A program made the position numbers and the translations under genes. A stretch of 64,000 bases of DNA from contig OZ024743.1 of NCBI GenBank assembly GCA_964016885.1, positions 164,788,232 to 164,852,231 on the forward strand. Reading direction: 5' to 3'. Below, piece after piece: positions 41,760-51,834 of the stretch; the stretch's first letter is position 1, and the number at the start of each line of letters is the position of its first letter. The notes below the pieces were generated by a model, which made no database searches, was not told the origin of the DNA, and was given only the letters and a program-made list of their open reading frames with translations. This stretch comes from Eledone cirrhosa (taxonomy: Eukaryota > Mollusca > Cephalopoda > Octopoda > Eledonidae).

Positions 41760-41977
41760 TGTTAAATGAATTCAGATTTCTCATATACGACTTAAGTCTT
41801 CCAGTTATAACAATATCTAAAGAAAGAGACCTATTACTTTCGGAAACATTTTTTCACACTCAGAGTTGCTGAAGCATGGAACAAACTACCTGCCTCAGTT
41901 GTTAGCTGTCGAGACACTGCATCCTTTAAAACCTCCATGCTTCCTGAGATTCGCCAACACTACACCTAATATTCCCC
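41760..41977 (+). pseudogene. LINE ORF2 extreme C-terminus fragment
   Basis: Reads FRFLIYDLSLPVITISKERD and, after a frameshift, HFFTLRVAEAWNKLPASVVS, CRDTASFKTSMLPEIRQHYT, stop. This is the short tail (FSxRVxxxWNxLP..VV) found at the end of many CR1/Jockey-like LINE ORF2 proteins. Confidence 0.6.
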
Positions 41978-42379
41978 CTCCATACACACGCACACATGTA
42001 TATCATGACTCATACACTATTCACTTCCCTGACATTTGTATATTATTCTATGTACTATACATGCACCTTTGATGAGTTGTAGTGCACCTGAGTAGTACAC
42101 AATAATTTCATTATTATTTTTATTATTATAAAAGGCGAGGAACTTGTTTCTCATAGTTATAACTGTCAGATCAATAGTAGATTGGGAATAGAATGTGACA
42201 TAAACATTCATTGCCTGTTTCGCAGACGAATCATTGTTAAAGAAGTGTTGAGTCAACATTACTGATATCAGTTAATCCCCATAAAAAATAACTCCTGGAA
42301 CTTGAGATAAAAAGAAACCTCTATGTGTTCATCCAAATTATGCATGTTATTCAACCAGTTTATTCGTGGTCAACTTCTG
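41978..42379. other. spacer without a recognised gene
   Basis: AT-rich non-coding sequence with a short ATT run near 42110-42130. Confidence 0.45.
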
Positions 42380-42620
42380 GGTCTCTTTCCAGTTGGTTTT
42401 GTTAATAAAATCTGCCCAGTGATTCTTTATTGAGACATTCCAACTATATGTCAATAGTATTGAAGCTGTGATATCTCAATTTGGAGAAGTAGCAGCTCTA
42501 TCTGGAGCAAATCCCTGATCTTCAAGCTACACATGCTATCAAATAACTTTACTCTAAAGACTCTTCAGAGGAACGCCATTTCAGCCACTTGTATAACCTG
42601 GTAGCAAGTTAGTGTATGAT
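42380..42620 (-). pseudogene. LINE RT tail fragment, relative of 10440-10760
   Basis: Shares the order GAAGCTGTGATATCTCAATT, TGGAGAAGTAGCAGCTCTAT and CAGTTGGTTTTG with 10540-10760 (minus-coded APDRAATSPN region). Heavily decayed. Confidence 0.5.
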
Positions 42621-42990
42621 GGAAATTATATAACACAGCACACAATACATTATGCTATTCTTTAACTGGTTTCAGTCCTTGGAGTATAGCCATACTGGAG
42701 CACTACCCTCAAAATTTTTAGTCAATTATATCAAACCACAACATATATCAGTCTAGTACTTATTTTATTGATTACTATTTATCGATTAGCTAAGTTCCCC
42801 TATTTTATGTAAAACCAGAGCGCCTACTTGTACTCATTCAACTTACTAGAAATAGAAAACAAATCTCACTTGCATTTTACCCTACTGTTTTGAAAATGGG
42901 AATGTCACAATGGATAATAATAGTCTGAAATACACTGTATGGTTACACATACAAACACACACACACACATATATTCTTACATGCACATAC

Positions 42991-43044
<54 letters not shown>

Positions 43045-43599
43045 TTACACATCTACACATATATGCACATGTCTGCTTTTTTTTAGCAGACATTTGACCA
43101 TGCGAAGGCTTCCTTATTGGCTCTCTCTTCTGATTGTTAATGCCTTTGTTGTTTAGCCCCCAAACCAACTCTGATTGGAAAGACCTAGGATTAAAGTATT
43201 CCAACTGTGACCATCCTGTCTTTTTAGAGGGTATCTCACACTATATAATCTTTTTCTTCTATGTATATTGTATGGAAGATCCAGGCCAGCTATTACAAAC
43301 AGAGCATACCATCAAACACAATTTGGGTGATTCTTTGTGTATGTGAGAAACAATTTATTCAAACAAAATGCAGGAAGACTGTGACTTAAAGGTTTCATCA
43401 GACAGTGTGTAAATGTGTGGGGGGAGGGGGGCAGTGAGATACCTTATGTAGCAATGAGCAACTTTTCTTTCTGATATGGTTCTTAATATTTCTCTTTGTC
43501 ATCTGTGGCCCACTCAATGTTGACTAAATTAAACCAAAAATTAATGCTCAAGCACAAATTGGGTGTATTTTGTTAGAGATGCCTACTGGCTGTAGTAGG
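42621..43599. other. spacer with (CA)n microsatellite
   Basis: No gene recognised. A (CA)n run lies at 42953-43042 and a short G-rich run near 43419-43432. Confidence 0.5.
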
Positions 43600-43833
43600 T
43601 TTACTTTGTATTTAGGTAAGGCGGGTCTTCTCTATTACTGAGTACCGCCAAAGGTCTCGGTCCAGTGACATTGTCTTGGAGAGGTGTAAGTGTGTGAGGT
43701 CAGAATTTATCAGCTCGTCCCAGGTTTTTCTGGGTCTGCCTACTCCGTAGCTACCGTCTATCTTTATTGCCCTGCACTTTGTTATACAGCTGTCGTCTTT
43801 CATGCGCATCACGTGACCATACCAAATATATAT
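43600..43833 (-). pseudogene. LINE RT C-terminal tail fragment
   Basis: Minus-strand frame reads WYGHVMRMKDDSCITKCRAI, then GVGRPRKTWDELINSDLTHL and SLDRDLWRYSVIEKTRL. This is the RWYGHVxRM..GRPRKTW tail of a non-LTR ORF2. Its coding start meets the (TA)n and hammerhead repeat to the right. Confidence 0.7.
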
Positions 43834-43837
43834 ATAT

Positions 43838-43892
43838 ATATAAGTATGTATGTATACGTACATACATATATGTATACAGACGTACAGTAGCA

Positions 43893-43928
<36 letters not shown>

Positions 43929-44280
43929 CAGGCACACATATATATATATGTACGTATCAGTTTACCGAACATTTATTATAATGTTCGCTTTGTTCGTTTG
44001 TAAACAAACGGACAGTCTGATTTACGCCGTACAGTGTTCAGGCAACCACGTCACCTTTTTGTTCAACACTGACACAGGAACGATGTACTAGTTTCAAGCT
44101 TGTTAGCTATCGTCAGCACCGTATACCTTTCTGCCAGATGGTTGAACGTTCGAAAGTATATACTTTCCTTATGAAAATTAACGGCTGAGCAGCCTAATTT
44201 GCATATCGAGTGAGTTCAGTCGCCCAGGCGCACCGAAAACGATAAATGGAATAGAATGAAATGAAATTTCATTTCTCACA
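43838..44280 (-). repeat. hammerhead-bearing dispersed repeat, copy 2
   Basis: Same repeat as 2545-3000, collinear over its whole length with scattered substitutions and extra TA repeats (43901-43922). No PLE coding sequence is adjacent. It is followed at once by an inverted, shortened copy. Confidence 0.85.
44080..44122 (-). ncRNA. type I hammerhead ribozyme, copy 2 of the dispersed repeat
   Basis: Minus strand: helix I ACGGTG with CATCGT (five pairs plus a G-U wobble), core CUGACGA (44116-44110), short helix II (AGCU/AGCU), core GAAA (44095-44092), palindromic helix III ACUAGU (44092-44087), cleavable A at 44086. Compared with 2761-2805, the helix I change keeps pairing and the helix II loop changes A to C, while all core bases are unchanged. 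Confidence 0.82.
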
Positions 44281-44433
44281 CGAAGTTTCATTCTATTCCA
44301 TTTATCGTTTTCGGTGCGCCTGGCCGACTGAACTCGGCGTAAATCAGGCTGTCCGTTTGTTTACAAACGAAGAAAGCGAACATTATAATAAATGTTCGGT
44401 AAACTGATACGTACATATATATATGTGTGCCTG

Positions 44434-44492
<59 letters not shown>

Positions 44493-44600
44493 GCTACTGT
44501 ACGTCTGTATACATATATGTATGTACGTATACATACATACTTACATTTAAGTAAGTGCCGTACTAAGAGTGAGAAATGAAATTTCGTTTCATTTTATTCC

Positions 44601-44605
<5 letters not shown>
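44281..44605 (+). repeat. inverted partial copy of the hammerhead repeat
   Basis: Reverse complement of the outer parts of 43838-44280 (ATTCTATTCCATTTATCG, GGTGCGCCTGGCCGACTGAA, CGTAAATCAGGCTGTCCG, GTTCGGTAAACTGATACG, ACGTACAGTAGCATG-complement). It lacks the middle 190 bases or so that hold the ribozyme. A (TA)n run is at 44437-44489. The end 44546-44605 is another piece of the same repeat (GTGAGAAATGAAATTTCGTT). Confidence 0.85.

Positions 44606-44664
<59 letters not shown>
44606..44664. repeat. (TA)n microsatellite
   Basis: Perfect TA run of about 58 bases. Confidence 0.95.
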
Positions 44665-44670
<6 letters not shown>

Positions 44671-45402
44671 CACACAATGCAGATCCTGGGTACACAAGAG
44701 ATGTAGTGGAATAGCAGGCAAATTAACAGGTAGGGAGAAATACGTATGCAGTAGATGTACAGGGAAATTAGACAGTAGAAGTCGCATTGATAGACACATT
44801 TTTCAAATGCAGGCGAGTGCTATAGAAGTGGTGGATAGCTTCCGGTACCTAGGAGATCAGATTAGCATGGGGGGGGGGATCCGAGGCCATAGTATCTAGA
44901 ATAAGGACGGGTTGGAAGGAGCTTAGGGAGCTGCTTCCTCTGCTGACGAAGAAGGGTTTCCGCCTGATGCCTGTGTGAGGAGCGTGATGCTGCATGTTAG
45001 TGAGACATGGGCAGCAGCTGTAGAGGATATGCGATGGCTGGAGAGAAATGAGGCAAGCATGCTCCGTTGGATGTGCAGTGTAAATGTGTGTGAACGACCC
45101 AGCATTGATGTGTTGAGAGAGAAACTGTGTCTGAGAGGGATAGAATGTGTGCGAGAGAAGAGACTGCGGTGGTATGGACATGTGATGCGCATGGAGGATG
45201 CCTGATGGGTGAAGAAGTGCCAGGAAATGCCAGTTGAAGGAAGACGTGGTAGAGGTAGACCACGAAAAACATGGGCGGAGATGGTGAGAACAGACCTCAG
45301 ATCGCTGAAGCTCACGGTGGAGATAACGAAGGACTGTGACAAGTGGAGAAATGCTGAATAAGACCTGTCCCACCCTTGCAAGCAGGGAAAAGCTGACGTA
45401 AA
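44665..45402 (+). pseudogene. LINE ORF2 C-terminal half fragment
   Basis: Starts with a zinc-ribbon-like KCTQCRSWVHKRCSGI..YVCSRC, then VVDSFRYLGDQIS (a post-palm motif). After a frame change at an eight-base G run (44871-44878) it has SRIRTGWKELRELLPLLTKK, RWLERNEASMLRWMCSVN, RLRWYGHVMRMEDA, then GRRGRGRPRKTWAEMVRTDL. Related to the fragment at 43600-43833 but on the opposite strand. It ends in a (GAT)n tail. Confidence 0.72.
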
Positions 45403-45430
45403 ATGATGATGATGATGATGATGATGATGA
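45403..45430. repeat. (GAT)n microsatellite at LINE end
   Basis: Nine perfect GAT/ATG units directly after the ORF2 tail, probably the 3' tail of that LINE. Confidence 0.9.
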
Positions 45431-45839
45431 TATATATATAGAAAGAGAGAAGTGGGGGAGGATTTGAGCTGTTACAGTTTGTTGAACATCCACTCAAAAA
45501 TTCAAAGAGCTGTAACAATAAGCCTGTTAACAACTTAACACATCAGAAACCAGAGCCTGTTATCTACTTCATTAACCACAATGACTTTTCAATTGCTTTA
45601 TTAACCTCCATTATATTAGTTCATCGCATCAGTTCATTCAATGATAAACCTTACTTGTTCAAAACAATACAAGGAAATAAAATTTTATTATAATCGTTAT
45701 TATTTTTGTTGTTTGCTGTGAACAACCACATTTCACAGAATTCCATGTAGCATAGTGGTTCTCAGAGAATCAAATCACATCTCCCCTTGCAATCCCAGCT
45801 TTCTTCTGTCCCTGTCTCATTTTGAATTGTCATCTAATA
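45431..45839. other. spacer without a recognised gene
   Basis: Non-coding AT-rich DNA. No motif recognised. Confidence 0.45.
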
Positions 45840-46085
45840 ATTGTTCACCTTAGTCCATGAGTAAGCTTTCCAAACGCCAATACTAGTTGGGTGTATTGAT
45901 ATTTCATTTGACATACACACAATGTATAATATTAGGTCAACAAAAGCTAAGTATAGTGGCTTATTCTTCTCTAAGAACCTCTCTTGTAGTTGTCTCACTA
46001 AGAAGAGGGCATCTGTTGTACTTTTCCCAGGCACAAAACCAAACTGCATCTCATCTAATTTGACATTTTCTCTAATTAGTTGCGC
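45840..46085 (-). pseudogene. LINE RT fragment (fingers region)
   Basis: Minus strand reads NVKLDEMQFGFVPGKSTTDA, LFLVRQLQERFLEKNKPLYL and AFVDL, the conserved QFGFxPGxSTxDA..FVDLEKAFD region of many non-LTR RTs. It stops before the AFD residues. Confidence 0.7.
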
Positions 46086-46475
46086 TAATATTAATATTAT
46101 ATATATATATATATGATATACACTATAGTTGGCTATATTGGTATTTTATTTGATATATATAAGGAAAATAATAATAAAAAAAAGAGGTTTGAAAAGCACA
46201 CCTGGTATATGTATGAAAAAGGATCTTTATAACATGAACAAAATATTGATGTTTAGTGAAGCTTGCTTTCTGTTTTTTGATTTTCATAACATTTCTTTTT
46301 AGGTTAAATTGTCCTTTCGTTCAGACTCCTGCATGCTGTTTTATGATTGTATGGTTTGAGTTGCTTCTGTCCTTGCTAAAGTAAGGGATACAACTTGTTT
46401 TGGTTTGTTGACACTTGTAGATAAACATTTTTTTTTAATTTGTGACAATGGGCGTAACTCTGCTTTCCTTTAGAG
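46086..46475. other. spacer
   Basis: Short TA run at 46098-46113 followed by AT-rich DNA with no recognised gene. Confidence 0.45.
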
Positions 46476-46800
46476 TTTAAATTTGGTTTGAATTTTCAGA
46501 TAAACATTTGCTCTTTTCAGATAAACATTTACCTTGTTCTGTGATTTCATAATCATATTGGTATAATGGGAAGACATCAAAGTTTTGTAGCATTTCTGTT
46601 CCACATTCTTTTATATGTTTGCTTAGAGGTATCTTTCAAGTATTCAGGGTTCTGATATGTTGTCTGTGGACTGTCATTCTTTTTCTGCATGTCAACCCTA
46701 TCTGTCCTACAAAATGTTCATGGCAACCTCGGCAGGTTATGACGTAAATTAAGTTTTCAGAGTTGCAAGCCACCTATCCCATTATGGAATTTTTTATTTT
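46476..46800 (-). pseudogene. GIY-YIG endonuclease fragment (Penelope-like, different lineage)
   Basis: Minus strand reads NSENLIYVITCRGCHEHFVG, QIGLTCRKRMTVHRQHIR, LNT, stop, KIPLSKHIKECG and downstream FDVFPLYQYDYE, then the SENSNQI region of a KFKPNLNS-like end. The LIYVITC..C...(Y)VG..G..RKR..VH pattern is a GIY-YIG domain of a kind found in invertebrate Penelope-like elements. It lacks the CNC cluster of PLE1-3. Only a fragment is left. Confidence 0.65.
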
Positions 46801-47018
46801 CAGGTTTATGAAATTCTCTTGTGTGGTTCTGATGATTTTTATGCCTGCTGCTACAGTGATTATTGATATGAAATAATCGTTTTGTGTTATGTTTTTGTGT
46901 TATCGATATAATTCATTAGGCTGTTGATGTTTGTGTTTATTGCCGTGTACTATAGTTAAAGTTACTTTTCTTTTATTTGTGTTGTGGATGCTGTTCTTGT
47001 TGTTCATATGGGCACAAA
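46801..47018. other. spacer
   Basis: AT-rich; nothing recognised. Confidence 0.4.
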
Positions 47019-47480
47019 AGGTTTAATAATAATAAAAAGAAAGGTAAAAATAAAAAAAATGTTAACAATGGGAATACCTCAATACAGATGAGACGTTTGA
47101 GGGATGCTCATAGAAAAATCCCCATAAAAATCACAGGTGCCCTGATCACTAGGGAAAATGCCCTATCCCAGTTGTCCTCTTTTAATCTACAGGCACACAC
47201 TCAGAGCAGGCCCATTCACTTGGGCATGCTTGTCCCTCTCACCCACCTCTCAATAAACTGCTTGGAAGGCAGCACTTCTCTCTTTAGCCTGATTTTCCTC
47301 TTCAAGAAAAACCTGAAAAGGGTAGTCAGGTGAAGAGAAAAGTGCTTGTCTTCAGACATGTGCACCATAAAACCTATTTCACCATGGTTACCAGACAGAT
47401 AAAAACAGCCAGCCCTTCTTGACTAAAGCAAGGTGGTGGGATGATCTTCACAATGGACCCAGCTGATAGTTGGATTCATC
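47019..47480 (-). other. LINE A copy 6 3' untranslated region
   Basis: Minus strand contains CAAGTGAATGGGCCTGCTCT, TGCCTGTAGATTAAAAGAGG and an (ATT)n-type tail (TTTATTATTATTAAACC) ending near 47019. It matches the 3' regions of copies 2 and 3. Confidence 0.7.
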
Positions 47481-50210
47481 CTACAAGTGACAGGTTTTCA
47501 ATATAAAACCCCAAGTCGGACACTCAACAAGTGTATGCAGGATGGTATCATCGCTCTGCACTCATTTTGGTCAGGCTGGGCGAATGGCATTTCTATGCCT
47601 GTAAAGTTTATCCTAAACTGGCAAAGCTCCTTGTCAGCACTGCCAGGCCAGGCATTTCTGGAAATTATCCATGGGCCCTGGACCAAAAGACCTCTCCCAA
47701 AAAGTGGCTAGTTGATTTTTGACGATGCCCATTGTTTCCCAAAGAACATTGTCACTTTTATCTGCCACTAACCCTCTATAGAACGCCAAGGTGGAGTTTC
47801 CACTGATTGTACTGATAGAGGGATGTGAGTGCTTAAAAACATTCCAGGTTCCAAGCACTCCCTCTCTGTTTCCAATTGACCCATGACAGCAGCTCCATCA
47901 AGAAGACAAGCTGGGGAAACATGTATTTAGAGAACGGTGACCACACCTGCTTACCGCTAAGGAAAAGTTGTAGCTTCAGCGCACGTGTGTGCATTATCAG
48001 CCCTCCATGGAGCGGATGTTGACAGCAGATGGAACATTGGAACATGCCCTTCCACAAGAAGTGAAAGAATAAATGCTCCAATGCAGTCAGACAGGGCTTA
48101 GGACAAGGCACAGCAGTCAGGAAGGCAGTAGTAGGTGACGGATGCTATGAATGCATTCGCCACTTCTGCCCAACCTTTCAAGGACAGCTTTCTCTCAGTT
48201 CATTTCTGGGTGAGAGTGGCCACACTATTCATTACCTCGTCCCATTTTTTACCCATCTGGAGGTCTTGACCAAAGCAGTCACCGAGTAATTTAACTGGTC
48301 TGTTTATCCGGCACCCAATGATGTTATTGGACAGCATGGACTAGGTGCTTAGTTGCAGACCCACCAACTTTTCTTGTCAGCACTTCGTATTCCCTCAGAG
48401 CAATGTGTTTGAGACTCGACACTAGTATGGTGACACCGTCAGCATATGCAGACATGGATCACCCATGTCCTAGTTCATGTGGGATGCTGCTCAATGTGTT
48501 CAATTTGTGTAGTCAATACACACAACAGGGATGAAAGGGGGAAACCTTGGTAGACCAAGTGCATGATGTTGAACAGTTCCAAGTGGTGACTGTTCACTCT
48601 AATGACAGAGCAGATGTCACTGTACATTGCAGTAATCCATTCTCTTAAAATGGGCCCAAAGCCTGATGCTTTGAGGACCATCACCAGGTACTGTTGGTCG
48701 ACCCTATCAAATGCTTTCGATTGATCTAAGTTGTGCCAGGTTACTTAGCTAACCTCTCTATGATGTATTGCATAAGGTGGAAGTTGTGGATAGACCTCTT
48801 GGGAATGGCACATGTCTGCACCTCCTCCACCAGACTACTGATGACAAGCACCAACATCATCGCCAACACTTTAGCCAAAATTTTGAAATCTGCATTTAGT
48901 AGATTTATGGGTTTAAAATTATCGACATAATCCCTTTTGTTTGAGTTCTTTCTCAGCAATTCCACCGCTCCTTGGTTCACACAATTGTGAATTCTTCTAT
49001 TCTGCTGTCTGTTGTAGTACATCTGTCACTTAACAACACTCTTTTTGCAACACTCCACCTCTGTTGTCAAGAGCCCCAGTATGTTGTTGAGGTAGGCATT
49101 AAAGTCCAGCCCATTAGTGCTCCTAAACAGTTGAGCAAAATGCTGCTGAACAGCTGCACACATCTGCTTGTGATTGAGTATCATGTGCCCAACATGGTGT
49201 GCCATAGATCGGATTGTGGCTTTCTTGTCATGCTTCACCTACACTATTCAGGCCCATTGATTGGTTTTCATCCCTTTGTGCCTTATAACATGTGCCTTAG
49301 CTCTGAAAACACAGCCTTTGTGCTTAGCATTGTGAGTTGTGATGTCATTGCTAACTACCTCTTCTAGCTTTTAAACTAGCTCTCAATCTACTCTAGTTTT
49401 CTCTATCACTACAGATTTACTAAACCTTATCAATTCTATTTTAATTGCTCTTTTCAGGGCAAACCACCATTTGTTGTTGCCGATTGCCCCCATCTGGGTC
49501 CCTGCCTCTGGAGCCTATCTAAATTGACTGTACAAATCAGAAATTTGTGGTCTGTGTAGTTGACTACTTTAGATTGTAGACAACCTATGCTATCCTTGTC
49601 TACTTTCCTACAGAATAACTTATCTAGATACAATCTGGATGACCTGATGTGGCTAATCCATGTCCACATTGGCATATTTGTGAAATCCACTTGGTACCTG
49701 TCAGACAGTTGGAAGCATCTCAGCAGTTTTGTGAGACTTTTGCACCCTTGTCTCCTATCCACTAGTTCCACACAGTCCCATCATGCATCTAAGATATTGT
49801 TCCAGTTGCCAACAGACACTAAAGAGCAGGCATTCCTAGAAAGGTCTCCAGCCACCTGAAGAAATGAGTTTGTCCTGCTCCTATCGGAGCATAGTTGGTG
49901 GCTAGCCTGAAGTACCTTTCACTGCTGGTAACGTCCAGCATCACCGACTTACAAGGAAGATAGTCCATGTTGCAAGGTCTAGGCGTTTTTGAAACATCAC
50001 AGCAACTCTGCCTCCAGATTCTGGATGGCTCAGAGATATGTAGACCTCGTAGCCACTGAAAATGGTTGTGAAGGTTCATGCATCGGAAACTCTTTGTTGC
50101 TGGCCACTACATATATGTCCAGATATCTGATGTTGTTGAGCAGGTGGCTCAGCTTCCAAAACGATTTAGCCTTTTTCTCTAATTGTGTTGTGCTATAAAT
50201 AGTTCAATAG
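47481..50210 (-). pseudogene. LINE A copy 6: ORF2
   Basis: Minus strand, 5' to 3'. Endonuclease pieces RYLDIYVVASNKEFP, SVMLDVTSSERYFRLATNYA and MWTWISHIRSSRLYLD lead to VNYTDHKFLICTVNLDRL. The pre-RT domain (decayed) is followed by RT with AVELLRKNSNKRDYVDNFKP, KRSIHNFHLMQYIIERL and LVYQGFPLSSLLCVLT. YADG replaces YADD near 48445. LAFYRGLVADKSD and MDNFQKCLAWQC lie downstream. CpG sites are few and TG/CA dinucleotides are frequent compared with copies 2, 4 and 7. Many frameshifts. Confidence 0.8.
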
Positions 50211-51580
50211 TTTTGTGTTGTTAGTGTTTATTGCTGTGTAATGTGTGATGTTTATATCCTACTACGATGGCGGTTGTGTAGGTGTATGTGTTTGTTGCAT
50301 TCTGGCTTTTGTGATTTTTTCTTTCTTTTGCCCTCTTTTTTTTTTGAGGGTGAAAACAGGGAGATTTTAATTTTATTTTTTTGGCAGACAGACTGCTTGT
50401 CACTCCTCACCCTCATCCAAATTTAGATCCCACTGTTGGATGTTGGGGAGTGGCATGTCTTCAATGGGCATTGGTGGTGTTGTTGCTAGTGGTGGCAGTT
50501 CTGTTGGTGCTGTTGTTAATGTTGATCTTGCTAGTGTTGATGTTGTTGTTCCAGTTGTTGATTTTGCTGTTGCTTGCTAATGTAGCTGCTGCTATTGGTA
50601 TTGGTGCTGCTATTCTTCTTCTTAATGTTATTTCTGTCTGGATTTTGGTGGTTGTTGTCAGTGAGTTTTATGGTGTTGGTAGAAGGGGTGTCCTCTCCCT
50701 TTCAGTGATAAGCAGAAGGCTCTCAGGTGATTTGTCGAAAAACAAATGTGACCCTTGGCATTCTTCCCTTCGACCCTAATGGGTAGGATGATGTCGTCTG
50801 GGAGACGTACTGTTCTGGAATAGCATCCACATTTCTTTGGCAGGTAAGGATGAGAATTTCACCTCCCATCTCCAACCAGTTCTCTATTTTAGTCTGTTAG
50901 ACTTCAAGAATTTTCAAGTTTACCTGTGACTGCATCAATTAGCCAAGAAATGGCCATTTCAGGTGGTACCTGCTGGACATGGATCCTTACTAGTCTCTGT
51001 TCAGACTAGTAAGTGACCAGCAGGATCTCTTCACTTTGTAAGGGGTTCAAGGAGTGAAATCTTCCTCTTCTGTTGCAAATCTCCCCTCCACCATGCCAAA
51101 ATCCCTGCCCTTGCCCCATATGGAACCTAAAGCTTTTTATATCTGAGTTTCTGTGGCTCTCTCTACATTCCTGGATTTTAAACCAATAATGCAGTACTTC
51201 ACTGTGCAGTGGACCATATTTTAGATAGTGTCAACAAAGGTGTAAAGCATGACAATAGGCTCAGCTCTTTCCACCAGAACTCTAACCTGTTGTACTTCTT
51301 CCTTACAGTAAATTACTTTTTGGAAGAAAAATTTTATAACACTAGAAAAATATATCTTACCACTAGTGTTGGTATTTTGGGTTGGTTTATTGTTATTGTT
51401 GTTGTTGTTAACATTGTTTCATTGATATACTTGTGCTTGTTATTACCATTTTCAATTTTATAGCAAAGTTGTTGTTTACATTGTTGTTGTTGCTGTCGTC
51501 ATTGTTATTTCTGTTATTGCTGTTAACAACAGTCTAATTTTCTAAATTGAAAACCATATCATTCAAAATTTTAAAAAATT
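50211..51580 (-). pseudogene. LINE A copy 6: ORF1
   Basis: Minus strand contains VERATETQI and KALGSIWGKG (near 51130), QVNLKILEV, a GKNAKGHICFS..NHLRAFC knuckle remnant and an Asn/Thr-rich low-complexity stretch (50460-50640) coded by AAC/ACA triplets. A further GTT-rich stretch at 51380-51520 probably codes the N-terminal Asn-rich part. The 5' end is not resolved. Confidence 0.6.
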
Positions 51581-51834
51581 GCTATTTTGATTTCATCTCC
51601 ATCGAAGAGACTCTGTTTTTCTTCACCATCTTCCCTTCAGCTGTTGACAGGGACTCCCTATCTCTATGAGATGTATCTCAACGTGTTGTTGTTCCTTCTC
51701 ACTAGCCTACAGGCGTATGCTCAGAGTAGGCCCTTTCACACAGGCCATTCTCACCTTATTCAGCCACCTTTTAACAAATGTACTGGGGGTAGCACATTTC
51801 TCTCCACCCTCACCTTCTTTTCCTAGTGAAACTT
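51581..51834 (-). other. LINE A copy 7 3' untranslated region
   Basis: Minus strand GAATGGCCTGTGTGAAAGGG and CATACGCCTGTAGGCTAGTG match the 3' regions of the other copies. No (ATT)n tail; the end is truncated or replaced by the copy 6 junction. Confidence 0.55.

Noticed and set aside
43380..43410. TTTCATCAG on the plus strand as a minus-strand hammerhead
   Set aside because: GAAA and CUGAUGA would be adjacent with no helix II, and no complementary helix I is visible.
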